DNA of 8,705 nt from an uncultured Erysipelotrichaceae bacterium (GCA_937957895.1 CALFEZ010000091.1:1-8705); one strand, 5' to 3'; counted from the stretch's first letter, positions 1 to 6,161 are shown. Numbers and translations: made by a program. Notes: a model not told the origin generated them from the sequence alone.

Positions 1-363
1 ATCCGGAGATGTTTCCATATTGGCTCCCGGACAAATGACTAGTCTGTTTTTCCCGCCTTTTTCCAAAATAATGACGACAGATCCACTGGCGGATCCTTCT
101 TTTTTGACCAAGAAACGTGTGTCGATGCCTTCGCTTGAAAGCATGGCATCCAACTCTTCACCGTTTGCATCTTGTCCTAAAGTTCCATAAGCAGTGACCT
201 TTGCTCCCAGTCTTGCAGCAGCAACAGCTGCATTGGAGCCTTTACCACCGCAAGCAGTGCCCAATACGACCCCCAAAACACTTTCACCAAGTTCAGGAGC
301 TCTGTCTACCTGATAAATCGAATCCATCATGATACTGCCAACCATCAATACTCTCGTTGCCAT
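1..363 (-). CDS. rbsK: Ribokinase (PfkB family), N-terminal 121 residues; 3' end outside window
   Basis: Ribokinases phosphorylate D-ribose to ribose 5-phosphate with ATP in the cytoplasm. The visible part opens with MATRVLMVGSIMMDSIYQVD, the sugar-binding first strand of PfkB kinases. It carries the glycine-rich PfkB signature GGKGSNAAVAAARLG near residues 45-59, followed by GTLGQDANGEE and the strand ending VICPGAN. These match ribokinase order and spacing closely. The catalytic GAGD region would lie beyond position 1. The ATG at 361-363 has GGAGG six bases upstream. No ribose transporter or regulator is visible, so another PfkB sugar or nucleoside kinase remains possible. The stretch has only two GATC sites, far fewer per base than the rest of the window. 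Confidence 0.85.
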   Translation of the reverse strand, partial: MATRVLMVGSIMMDSIYQVDRAPELGESVLGVVLGTACGGKGSNAAVAAARLGAKVTAYGTLGQDANGEELDAMLSSEGIDTRFLVKKEGSASGSVVIILEKGGKNRLVICPGANMETSPD

Positions 364-512
364 AGTTTTCCTCCTTTTCAACTATAAGTCAACCTTAACA
401 TAGTCTCTTTGTCAAAGGCATGAAATTTATGTGAAAAATGAAAGGGATTTCACTTATTGTATGAGTACTCAGAGCAGCACTTCGATTTTTGTAAGCAACA
501 AGACAAGATGGC

Positions 513-848
513 TTATGATTTGCTATAGCGAGTTGCTGAAAAATCGATGATCATTCCATAAATGATCCCAGCAAGAAAACTGATCACATCAGCAAAACCG
601 GTGGCACTATAAAAGGCAAATGATACGATCAATCCAATCGTTCCTCCCCGAAGAAGGACAACACTCATCTTGTTTGATCGCCAGATGGAAAGCCCGATCA
701 CTCCGCCCATCAACAAGCGGTTGTACCATAATGCAAAAAGCCAATGCCACTGTGGTGTGGTATCCGATCGTACCGATGCTCCGATGATGCATACGATTCC
801 CAGAATCACTCCCATAAGAAGTGCAATTTTCATTCTTTGTTGTAACAT
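513..848 (-). CDS. Small integral membrane protein, 111 residues, function unknown
   Basis: I recognise no characterised function. The protein is hydrophobic with about four predicted membrane segments, near residues 7-25, 36-55, 62-80 and 87-105. Conserved-looking motifs are FALWYNRLLMGGVIGL (residues 38-53) and ATGFADVISFLAGIIYG (82-98), and I recall similar small clostridial membrane proteins. The start is the second of two adjacent ATG codons, five bases from a strong AAGGAGG. The first ATG (849-851) is only two bases from it. The frame stays open upstream to 944, but those 31 codons precede the ribosome site and look non-coding. The gene is divergent from the DJ-1 gene and lies upstream of rbsK on the same strand, 149 bases away, so its relation to rbsK is unclear. 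Confidence 0.65.
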   Translation of the reverse strand: MLQQRMKIALLMGVILGIVCIIGASVRSDTTPQWHWLFALWYNRLLMGGVIGLSIWRSNKMSVVLLRGGTIGLIVSFAFYSATGFADVISFLAGIIYGMIIDFSATRYSKS

Positions 849-853
849 CATGT

Positions 854-860
854 CCTCCTT
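854..860 (-). promoter_or_regulatory. Ribosome binding site AAGGAGG that fixes the start of the small membrane protein
   Basis: A full AAGGAGG reads on the minus strand, five bases before the ATG at 846-848. It falls inside the longer open frame that reaches 944, and so argues for the shorter 111-residue product. Confidence 0.7.
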
Positions 861-912
861 GTTTATGTCAAATGATGTATCGATCATTCTAGACGATAGG
901 TTCTCTATCCAA

Positions 913-918
913 CTTATA
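913..918 (-). promoter_or_regulatory. Possible extended -10 element for the small membrane protein gene
   Basis: The minus strand reads TGATATAAG: an extended -10 TG, one base, then TATAAG. The predicted transcript would have a leader of roughly 57 bases. No good -35 is present at 17 bases, so this is a weak call resting on resemblance to the other extended -10 elements in the window. Confidence 0.3.
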
Positions 919-977
919 TCACTTTCTTGATGAACATGCATCATGGAAGCATCAAAACATGTACCAAGTTCAAAGTA

Positions 978-986
978 TGTTACAAT
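978..986 (+). promoter_or_regulatory. Extended -10 promoter element of the DJ-1/PfpI gene
   Basis: TGTTACAAT is an extended -10 (TG, one base, TACAAT). Transcription would begin near 992-994, giving a leader of under 20 bases. There is no recognisable -35, as is common with extended -10 promoters. The element lies inside the palindrome at 980-996. Confidence 0.5.
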
Positions 987-996
987 GACATTGTAA
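980..996 (+). promoter_or_regulatory. Perfect 17-bp palindrome, candidate OhrR/MarR-type operator
   Basis: TTACAATG-A-CATTGTAA has two perfect 8-base arms around one central base. The inner 15 bases, TACAATGACATTGTA, differ from the B. subtilis OhrR half-site arrangement as I recall it (TACAATT-A-AATTGTA) only at the innermost base pair. PerR boxes (TTATAATNATTATAA) are a weaker match. The site covers the whole -10 of the downstream gene, where bound repressor would block RNA polymerase. No MarR-family gene is present in the window. Confidence 0.55.
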
Positions 997-1010
997 TAAA
1001 GGAGGCATGT

Positions 1011-1532
1011 ATGTCACTTCAAGGAAAACGTATTTTATCGATCGTTTCTGAAGATTACGATGATCTCGAGCTGTTTTATCCTATGTTGCGTCTAAAAGAA
1101 GAAGGAGCAACTGTGGATGTTGCAGGTTTGAAAAAGACAACGTACAAAGGGAAATTTGGTTTATCTGTAGATAGTGATTTATCCTTTGACGAAGTCGATA
1201 TCACTCGATACGATGCGTTGTTGGTCCCAGGTGGATGGGCTCCCGACAAGTTGCGTCGCTTTGAGGAAGTGCTTGATTTTGTCAGATTCATGAATGATAA
1301 CGATCGTGTGATCGGCATGATCTGTCATGCCGGATGGGTGTTGGCTTCGGCCGATGTTCTTAAAGGCAAAACAGTCACGAGCACTCCGGGGATCAAGCAT
1401 GACTTGATCAATGCCGGTGCCAACTGGGTCGATGAAGCAGGAGTGGTCGATGGTAATCTTGTTTCAGGCAGAAGACCACCGGATCTTCCTGTGTATCTTC
1501 CGTTGCTGATAGAAGCTATCAAAAAAAGATAA
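1011..1532 (+). CDS. DJ-1/PfpI family protein (class I glutamine amidotransferase-like fold), 173 residues
   Basis: This family includes Pyrococcus PfpI/PH1704-type proteases and chaperone, glyoxalase or deglycase-like stress proteins; the exact activity here cannot be assigned. The sequence follows PH1704 along its full length. Key residues are Glu20 in DDLELFYP (equivalent to Glu15, next to the nucleophile), the nucleophile elbow ICHAGW with Cys105 and His106, and PGGWAPD, where Asp79 takes the place of the third catalytic Glu. C-terminal TPGIKHDLINAGANWVD and DGNLVSGRRPPDLP are typical. The ATG at 1011 has AAAGGAGG five bases upstream. The frame stays open back to 927, but that part precedes the promoter and ribosome site. 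The gene is monocistronic, with its own palindrome-covered promoter and a hairpin terminator. Confidence 0.9.
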   Translation: MSLQGKRILSIVSEDYDDLELFYPMLRLKEEGATVDVAGLKKTTYKGKFGLSVDSDLSFDEVDITRYDALLVPGGWAPDKLRRFEEVLDFVRFMNDNDRVIGMICHAGWVLASADVLKGKTVTSTPGIKHDLINAGANWVDEAGVVDGNLVSGRRPPDLPVYLPLLIEAIKKR

Positions 1533-1538
1533 GAACAT

Positions 1539-1570
1539 GAGAACGTCCTTCGATAAGAAGGACGTTTTCT
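1539..1570 (+). terminator. Rho-independent terminator, possibly serving both strands
   Basis: A perfect 10-bp stem, AACGTCCTTC (1542-1551) with GAAGGACGTT (1557-1566), closes a GATAA loop and extends by a G-T wobble and two more pairs. On the plus strand it runs into TTTTCTT, a good U-tract six bases after the DJ-1 stop. On the minus strand it comes just after the phosphatase stop, but its U-run is delayed, so termination in that direction is less certain. Confidence 0.85.
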
Positions 1571-1576
1571 TGTGTG

Positions 1577-2752
1577 TCATGCTTCAATGATCGTCACGAT
1601 CTTTCCAAACTTCTTAAGATGATTGGAAATCCTTTCAACAAGCTTTGATTTCATGTTCACTGATAAAGCATGGGAGAGTTGGCTGTGAGCGGGATTATCG
1701 GCTAACCCTACCAAAAACAAGATCTCGGTCGTTTCATTCAGCAGAAGTTGAAATAATCGATGAGCACCATCGGCTGGCAAACTTTGAAGCAATCGATCTT
1801 TTTGTTGTTTGCTGGTATCAGCTTCTACCAAAAGATCGACGGTTCGACCTAGTGTTAAGATACCCTCTGTTACCAAGTCGATACCCTCGATGCAGGCCAC
1901 AGGAGGAAGATCACTGCCAAAGCCCAAAGCATCGTCTACGACGATCCGTTTGTCAAGATGTCTGGCAACGATCTGTGCCGTTGTCCCCCCACATACGACT
2001 TTCTTACCGGTAGCATTTTTCAGGGTAAGAACCTTGAGTGCATCTGCTTGTCTGTCTTTGGGAGGACCTACCATGATGACCGTGCGATGTCTATGGATCA
2101 ATCTCGATACCACGACAGTCGCATCATCTTTCACTTCCCCTCCATAAAGATCATAGACGGTATCGATAAGGTCCGTGCTTATCATTTGGGATGATGAAGG
2201 TTGTTTGTTTTTTAAGATCAGGTGTCGTACGATATCCTGTCGTTGCCATCCAAAGTTGAGAGCTTGCCCCATACCGGCATGCAACACGCCATCACTGACC
2301 ATCACGACATAATCATTCGGGCAAAGTTTGATGTTTGAAACATGCACAGTACGATGTTGATAGAAAAAAGGATGGCGATCGATGTGGATTTGTTGATCGT
2401 CACGGATGATGATCACTTTGGGATTATCGAATTCGATGATGGTGGTATTGCCATCGTGATCGATCTCAACAACGGAAAAGGTGGAGTAGGCAATTTTTCG
2501 TTGATGGCATTCCGGTAGTGTGGCGGTCAGCGTTTCGATCGCTTCGTCCAAGCCAACTCCATGAGTGATCAGTTCACTCAAGATCGTGGCTGTCAGTGTG
2601 GCTAATATATTCGCTTTGACACCACTGCCCAATCCATCAGCCAACACGCATACATAAGCCCGATCGGTGTAGGTCATGATCACTCTGTCACCGCATAATA
2701 TTTCCTGATGTTTGTTCAAAGAGTGATGATAGGCATCCACAGCGATGGTCAT
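1577..2752 (-). CDS. SpoIIE-type PP2C Ser/Thr phosphatase with C-terminal accessory domain, last gene of the hydrogenase operon
   Basis: A PPM/SpoIIE phosphatase removes phosphate from Ser/Thr of a protein partner using two metal ions. The metal-binding acidic residues are in place: CGD (Asp22), LADGLGSG (Asp39), VSDGV (Asp154) and KDDATVVV (Asp209/210). That domain ends near residue 220. Residues about 225-391 form a second domain I cannot assign, with GKKVVCGGTTAQIVAR (249-264) and IEGIDLVTEGILTLGR (288-303). There are no membrane segments, so the protein is probably cytosolic. The ATG overlaps the sensor's stop as ATGA (2749-2752), and GGAGG lies ten bases upstream, implying translational coupling. 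I recall phosphatases of this kind beside sensory [FeFe] hydrogenases in clostridia. The natural inference is that the HydS-like protein controls this enzyme. The substrate is unknown. Confidence 0.85.
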   Translation of the reverse strand: MTIAVDAYHHSLNKHQEILCGDRVIMTYTDRAYVCVLADGLGSGVKANILATLTATILSELITHGVGLDEAIETLTATLPECHQRKIAYSTFSVVEIDHDGNTTIIEFDNPKVIIIRDDQQIHIDRHPFFYQHRTVHVSNIKLCPNDYVVMVSDGVLHAGMGQALNFGWQRQDIVRHLILKNKQPSSSQMISTDLIDTVYDLYGGEVKDDATVVVSRLIHRHRTVIMVGPPKDRQADALKVLTLKNATGKKVVCGGTTAQIVARHLDKRIVVDDALGFGSDLPPVACIEGIDLVTEGILTLGRTVDLLVEADTSKQQKDRLLQSLPADGAHRLFQLLLNETTEILFLVGLADNPAHSQLSHALSVNMKSKLVERISNHLKKFGKIVTIIEA

Positions 2753-4407
2753 ATCAAATCATCCTCCAGACTTTTTTTAAGCTGAACCAGTGCGATCTTG
2801 CTTTTGGCGGATGTTTCTCCCAACAGGCTGGCAATCTCCTGCACGGTCTGCATTTGTTCATCGATGACTCGTTGTGTGACTTGCATGATGTGGGTGCGAT
2901 ATTCTTTTAGTTGTTTCTCTTTGTATAGCTTTTCGGTAAGATCCATCAGGATGATGACAGACACATGCTGGTTTTTGATCGGGATGCATGCATGGTCAAA
3001 TGTTCGATCCAAATGAGGATATTCTTTGATGAAGTAAGTGACTTCCTGAAGATCACAAAGGTATCTGGTCAATGAATCATCACGCAATATGTGTGTGATG
3101 GGATGTTTTGACTGACCATTATTGATTTTCAAATATCGTTTGGCTGCCGGATTGGCTTCTACTATCTGCATGTTTTGATCAATGACCAGGATCCCATTGG
3201 GAGTATGTTGTATGATCAAATTGGACATCGATCGAGCCTTTTCCAAAGCATAAGGCAAGCATAGTGTTGGATCTGCTTTTCCCTCTAAAACACCTATGGC
3301 TTTTTCAATACACGTCGGGTATCCGCATGCTCCACAATCAAGATGATCTTCTTTGGTGTGTTTTCCCAACCGCTCCAAAACATTTTCTATGGCTTTGTCA
3401 TCAAATGACTTTTTGAAATGAGTGGTAGCGTGATAACGACAATGCAAAGACAATGCAGGATCTGTTTCTACCCATGATCGTTGATCGGTTTTTTGGGTGA
3501 GGATTTGTCGTGCTTTCCATTTCCGCAAAGGATGTTCCTGCAATAGCGGACCTCCCAGACAAGAACCTACACATGCAGACATTTCGATAAACACATTCTC
3601 GATTTGATGATCCATAATGGCATGACAGCAATCGATCACCTGATCGATCCCATCCACATGCATCGTGTGATAGAAATGTTCACCGCCGATCATGGTAGCG
3701 AGAATGCCACCGGTAGCAGGATAGATCCTGGCACGATCATTGACAAAACCATCGTCAAAATTAAAGTTTCCATCCATTGGGATCATGTCTTTAAAGACAT
3801 CTTCAAAAGTGATCACACCATCGATCTCATCACAAATGCGAGCTTCTTCGATCTTTGCGATGCATGGGCCCAAAAAGACAACTTTATCATTGGGATTTTG
3901 TGTTTTGAGCATTTTTCCATGAGCCCGCATTGGGGACATGACTGGAGCTAACTGAGGTACTAGTTCCTTAAACCGAGTCTGAATGAGCGAAACCACGACC
4001 GGACAGCATGTGGTGATGATGTTTTCCATTTGGTTTTTTTCGCATAACTGGCGGTAAATGTCGGTAACTCTGGCAGCTGCCAAAGCTGTCTCTTGGACAC
4101 TGGAAAACCCCAGAGTAAGAAGATGATCTTTAAGATGCTGCTTGTTTTGTAGCAATCCAACATAACTCGGTGCAAGACTGACATGGACTTGAAAGCCATC
4201 TTTGATCCATTGTTGAACCATTGGGTAATCACTTTGGATCGTTTTTGCATTGTGAGGACACACGACATAGCATTGACCACATAGGATGCAGTCCTCTTTT
4301 ATGATCATGGGATCTTGATCGCAAAAAGAGATGGCTTTGGTCGGACAGACCCGAACACAGTGATGACAGTGTCTGCAGTTTTTTTCTTTGAGCTGGATGA
4401 CGCTCAT
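2749..4407 (-). CDS. HydS-like sensory [FeFe]-hydrogenase with Fes and PAS domains, 552 residues
   Basis: The order is: two [4Fe-4S] ferredoxin motifs (Cys11/14/17/21 and Cys40/43/46/50), an H-cluster domain (about 70-310), a Fes-type four-Cys motif (Cys358/361/366/383 in DCGACGYPTC), a PAS domain (about 391-490), then a helical tail. All H-cluster loops are present: L1 TTCCP (Cys134/135), L2 GPCIAKIEE (Cys182), and L3 EMSACVGSCLGG (Cys279/283). This layout is that of the putative sensory group C hydrogenases. No histidine kinase or other output domain follows the PAS. The tail resembles a relay ending in EIASLLGETSAKSKIALVQL. The start has GGAGG nine bases upstream and forms an ATGA overlap with the preceding gene's stop. 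The next gene is a phosphatase, likely the output. Catalytic activity is possible, since no ligand is missing. Confidence 0.88.
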   Translation of the reverse strand: MSVIQLKEKNCRHCHHCVRVCPTKAISFCDQDPMIIKEDCILCGQCYVVCPHNAKTIQSDYPMVQQWIKDGFQVHVSLAPSYVGLLQNKQHLKDHLLTLGFSSVQETALAAARVTDIYRQLCEKNQMENIITTCCPVVVSLIQTRFKELVPQLAPVMSPMRAHGKMLKTQNPNDKVVFLGPCIAKIEEARICDEIDGVITFEDVFKDMIPMDGNFNFDDGFVNDRARIYPATGGILATMIGGEHFYHTMHVDGIDQVIDCCHAIMDHQIENVFIEMSACVGSCLGGPLLQEHPLRKWKARQILTQKTDQRSWVETDPALSLHCRYHATTHFKKSFDDKAIENVLERLGKHTKEDHLDCGACGYPTCIEKAIGVLEGKADPTLCLPYALEKARSMSNLIIQHTPNGILVIDQNMQIVEANPAAKRYLKINNGQSKHPITHILRDDSLTRYLCDLQEVTYFIKEYPHLDRTFDHACIPIKNQHVSVIILMDLTEKLYKEKQLKEYRTHIMQVTQRVIDEQMQTVQEIASLLGETSAKSKIALVQLKKSLEDDLI

Positions 4408-4652
4408 GACAAAAGGCCTCCGATCGTTGTTTCGATCTTTTTAAGCAGATCCAGTATCGAACGTTCGTGGATCAATGTGTCATCGATTTTGACACAAAGA
4501 CCTTGATTGCATCCTCCCATGCAAAAAGCACCTTTGAGTTGGACTTTATCGTTCCATTGATGTTGATCGATTATATTTCTTATATGTTCGATGGTGTTGC
4601 TGGCTCCTTTGACATAACAGGAACTTCCTAGACAGATTTCAACGATGATCAT
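4404..4652 (-). CDS. Thioredoxin-like [2Fe-2S] ferredoxin (NuoE/HndA-type), 82 residues
   Basis: The Cys pattern CxxxxC then CxxxC (Cys7, Cys12, Cys44, Cys48; CLGSSC and CMGGC) is that of the thioredoxin-like [2Fe-2S] fold found in NuoE, HndA and small ferredoxins. A fifth Cys (53) follows. At 82 residues it is the bare domain, without the helical N-terminus of NuoE. It likely carries electrons between the hydrogenases or to an unseen partner; no NuoF-like flavin subunit is in the window. The chosen ATG has AAAGGAG six bases upstream, lying within the hydrogenase gene's last codons. The frame is open upstream to 4847, but that part is antiparallel to nothing useful and overlaps the hydrogenase coding frame. 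It overlaps the hydrogenase gene by 14 bases and the sensor gene by four. Confidence 0.85.
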   Translation of the reverse strand: MIIVEICLGSSCYVKGASNTIEHIRNIIDQHQWNDKVQLKGAFCMGGCNQGLCVKIDDTLIHERSILDLLKKIETTIGGLLS

Positions 4653-6126
4653 GAGATACTCCTTTGTGTTTACGGTGCATGTCGATGTTACAAAAATCAT
4701 AAGTTGCTTTGGTTTGAGTGATCGTCTGAGTATTGGCTTGGTTTTCTTGGATAAAGCGCTGGCGTGCCTGTTTGCTGTTATCGATGATCGCTGGACCGTT
4801 GACACATCCACCAGCACATGACATGCCTTCAAGCACATGGGCATCAAAGCGCTTATGTTTGATCAATTGCAGTTGTTTTTTGCATTCATGACATCCATCG
4901 GCATACACTCCCAAAAATGTCATTTCCTGATCAGGTGAAGCTTGTCTTAGGGCATTGATGACATTGCCCCCGAAAGCGAAGTTTCGACCGACATTGCTTG
5001 CTTGAACACTCTTATCGGCATCCAAATCAGGTAGATAGATCTTCAGCGCCACCAACATGGCTGCTATTTCTTCATATGTAAGCACATAATCGACATCGAT
5101 GTTTGGATGATCCTGCATGGCTTCTTGTTTTTTGGCCACACAGGGTCCAATAAATACAACACCATGATCGGGATGATGATGTTTGAGATATCGAGCCATC
5201 ACGATCATGGGGGAAGCCAACGTCGACATGTTTTTTTGATATACTTCCGGAAAATGCTGTTTGGCCAAATTGACAAAAGCCGGGCAACAGGATGTAGTCA
5301 ATGGTACGTTATGTTTCATGTAGTGGATCAATTCTTCATTCTCATGCCATGCCACGATATCAGCAGCCGTAGCTACCTCTACCACATCTTTAAATCCAAG
5401 CAGTCGTATGCCTGCTTTGATTTGACCCAAAGTAGCATCGTCAAACTGTCCTTGGATCGATGGTGCGATCATGGCGATCATCGGTGTATCGAGCTTGATC
5501 AGCTCGATCACTGGAACGATCCATGATGCATCTTCGATGGCCCCAAAAGGGCAGGCAGACTGGCAAGCTGCACAGTTGATGCATCTGGACTGATCGATAA
5601 CTGCCAGATCATCATCGTCCATGCTGATCGCATCGACGGGACAGGATGCCTTGCAGGGACGGACGGTTTCGATGATAGCATGAAAGGGACATGATTTGAC
5701 GCATGCTCCGCATTCTTTGCATTTGTCATGATCGATCATGGCTCGTGTAGGGCTCATGGCGATCGCATCGAACCGACATGCTGTCACACAACTTTTGGCC
5801 ATGCACTTTCTACAGCTATCTGTGATCTGGATGCGTTTGATGGTGCAACCATCACATGCAGCATCGATCACTTTAACGATCTGTCGAGGATTGAAGTCAT
5901 CGTGATGATTGGATGGGCTTTTACCCATGGCCAATCGGGTTCGTTGCCGGATGATTTCTCTTTCTTTGTATACACAGCATCGAAAGTCAGCACGCATCGT
6001 AGGTATGAGCTTATGTGCAAGTTGGTCCTCAAAACCATCTTTTAAGGTCCCTTTGAATGCTTTTCGTGCGACTTCTCGCAGAACATCGAATTTGAACTGC
6101 CTGGCTTCATGATCGAACAGACCCAT
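4639..6126 (-). CDS. [FeFe] hydrogenase, monomeric group B-like, with N-terminal [4Fe-4S] clusters; 495 residues
   Basis: It catalyses reversible H2 production or oxidation at an H-cluster, probably with ferredoxin-type partners. Numbering is from the start at 6126. The N-terminus is helical (about 1-80). Cluster motifs follow: CRKCMAKSCVTAC (105-117), CKECGACVKSCP (136-147), CKASCP (158-163) and CINCAACQSACP (182-193). The H-cluster loops are L1 TTSCCPAF (Cys280/281), L2 GPCVAKK (Cys329) and L3 EGMSCAGGC (Cys437/441), all complete. The EGMSCAGGCVNGP form and length fit group B. Extra Cys pairs occur at 91/94 and in DGCHEC (412/415). Four residues in, three ATGs lie close together. ATG 6126 is preferred because AAAGGA is eight bases upstream, while ATG 6135 and 6132 sit against it. 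It is the first gene of the operon. No maturation genes (hydE/F/G) are in the window. Confidence 0.9.
   Translation of the reverse strand: MGLFDHEARQFKFDVLREVARKAFKGTLKDGFEDQLAHKLIPTMRADFRCCVYKEREIIRQRTRLAMGKSPSNHHDDFNPRQIVKVIDAACDGCTIKRIQITDSCRKCMAKSCVTACRFDAIAMSPTRAMIDHDKCKECGACVKSCPFHAIIETVRPCKASCPVDAISMDDDDLAVIDQSRCINCAACQSACPFGAIEDASWIVPVIELIKLDTPMIAMIAPSIQGQFDDATLGQIKAGIRLLGFKDVVEVATAADIVAWHENEELIHYMKHNVPLTTSCCPAFVNLAKQHFPEVYQKNMSTLASPMIVMARYLKHHHPDHGVVFIGPCVAKKQEAMQDHPNIDVDYVLTYEEIAAMLVALKIYLPDLDADKSVQASNVGRNFAFGGNVINALRQASPDQEMTFLGVYADGCHECKKQLQLIKHKRFDAHVLEGMSCAGGCVNGPAIIDNSKQARQRFIQENQANTQTITQTKATYDFCNIDMHRKHKGVSHDHR
4659..4665 (-). promoter_or_regulatory. Ribosome binding site AAAGGAG for the [2Fe-2S] protein, inside the hydrogenase coding sequence
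   Basis: AAAGGAG encodes Lys-Gly in the hydrogenase tail and stands six bases before the ATG at 4650-4652. It fixes the short 82-residue start and suggests coupling of the two products. Confidence 0.75.
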
Positions 6127-6134
6127 GCTCATCA

Positions 6135-6140
6135 TCCTTT
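6135..6140 (-). promoter_or_regulatory. Ribosome binding site AAAGGA that chooses among three clustered ATG codons of the hydrogenase gene
   Basis: AAAGGA reads on the minus strand and overlaps the first ATG (6133-6135). Only the third ATG (6124-6126) lies at normal spacing, eight bases. It is moderately weak and also abuts the Rex-like site. Confidence 0.55.
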
Positions 6141-6157
6141 CGTTAAATAATTCACAA
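6140..6157 (-). promoter_or_regulatory. Candidate Rex operator (NADH/NAD+ sensor) at the hydrogenase operon
   Basis: The minus strand reads TTGTGAA-TTAT-TTAACGA. This matches 12 of 14 fixed positions of the clostridial Rex consensus TTGTTAANNNNTTAACAA as I know it, with the right four-base gap. It begins five bases after the -10, so it covers the predicted start of transcription, a classical repressor position. Hydrogenase genes are known Rex targets in Clostridia. The rex gene itself is not in the window. Confidence 0.6.
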
Positions 6158-6161
6158 AGAA

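Noticed and set aside
410..415. TTGACA on the minus strand upstream of rbsK as a -35 element
   Set aside because: No -10-like hexamer lies 16-18 bases downstream. TATAGT is 23 bases away and TATGTT only eight, so no promoter is called.
431..453. GTGAAA ... TTTCAC inverted repeat upstream of rbsK as a terminator or operator
   Set aside because: Arms are only six bases with an 11-base loop and no T-run. It is too weak to support a call.
849..944. N-terminal extension of the small membrane protein by 31 residues
   Set aside because: The added part precedes a strong ribosome site, is polar and unlike the rest, and overlaps the likely promoter.
1645..2194. Several plus-strand open frames opposite the phosphatase gene
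   Set aside because: They are antisense shadows without ribosome sites, and the minus frame is a clear family match.
4653..4847. 65-residue N-terminal extension of the [2Fe-2S] protein
   Set aside because: It lies in the hydrogenase coding region in another frame. A good ribosome site precedes the short start, and the Cys motif begins right after it.
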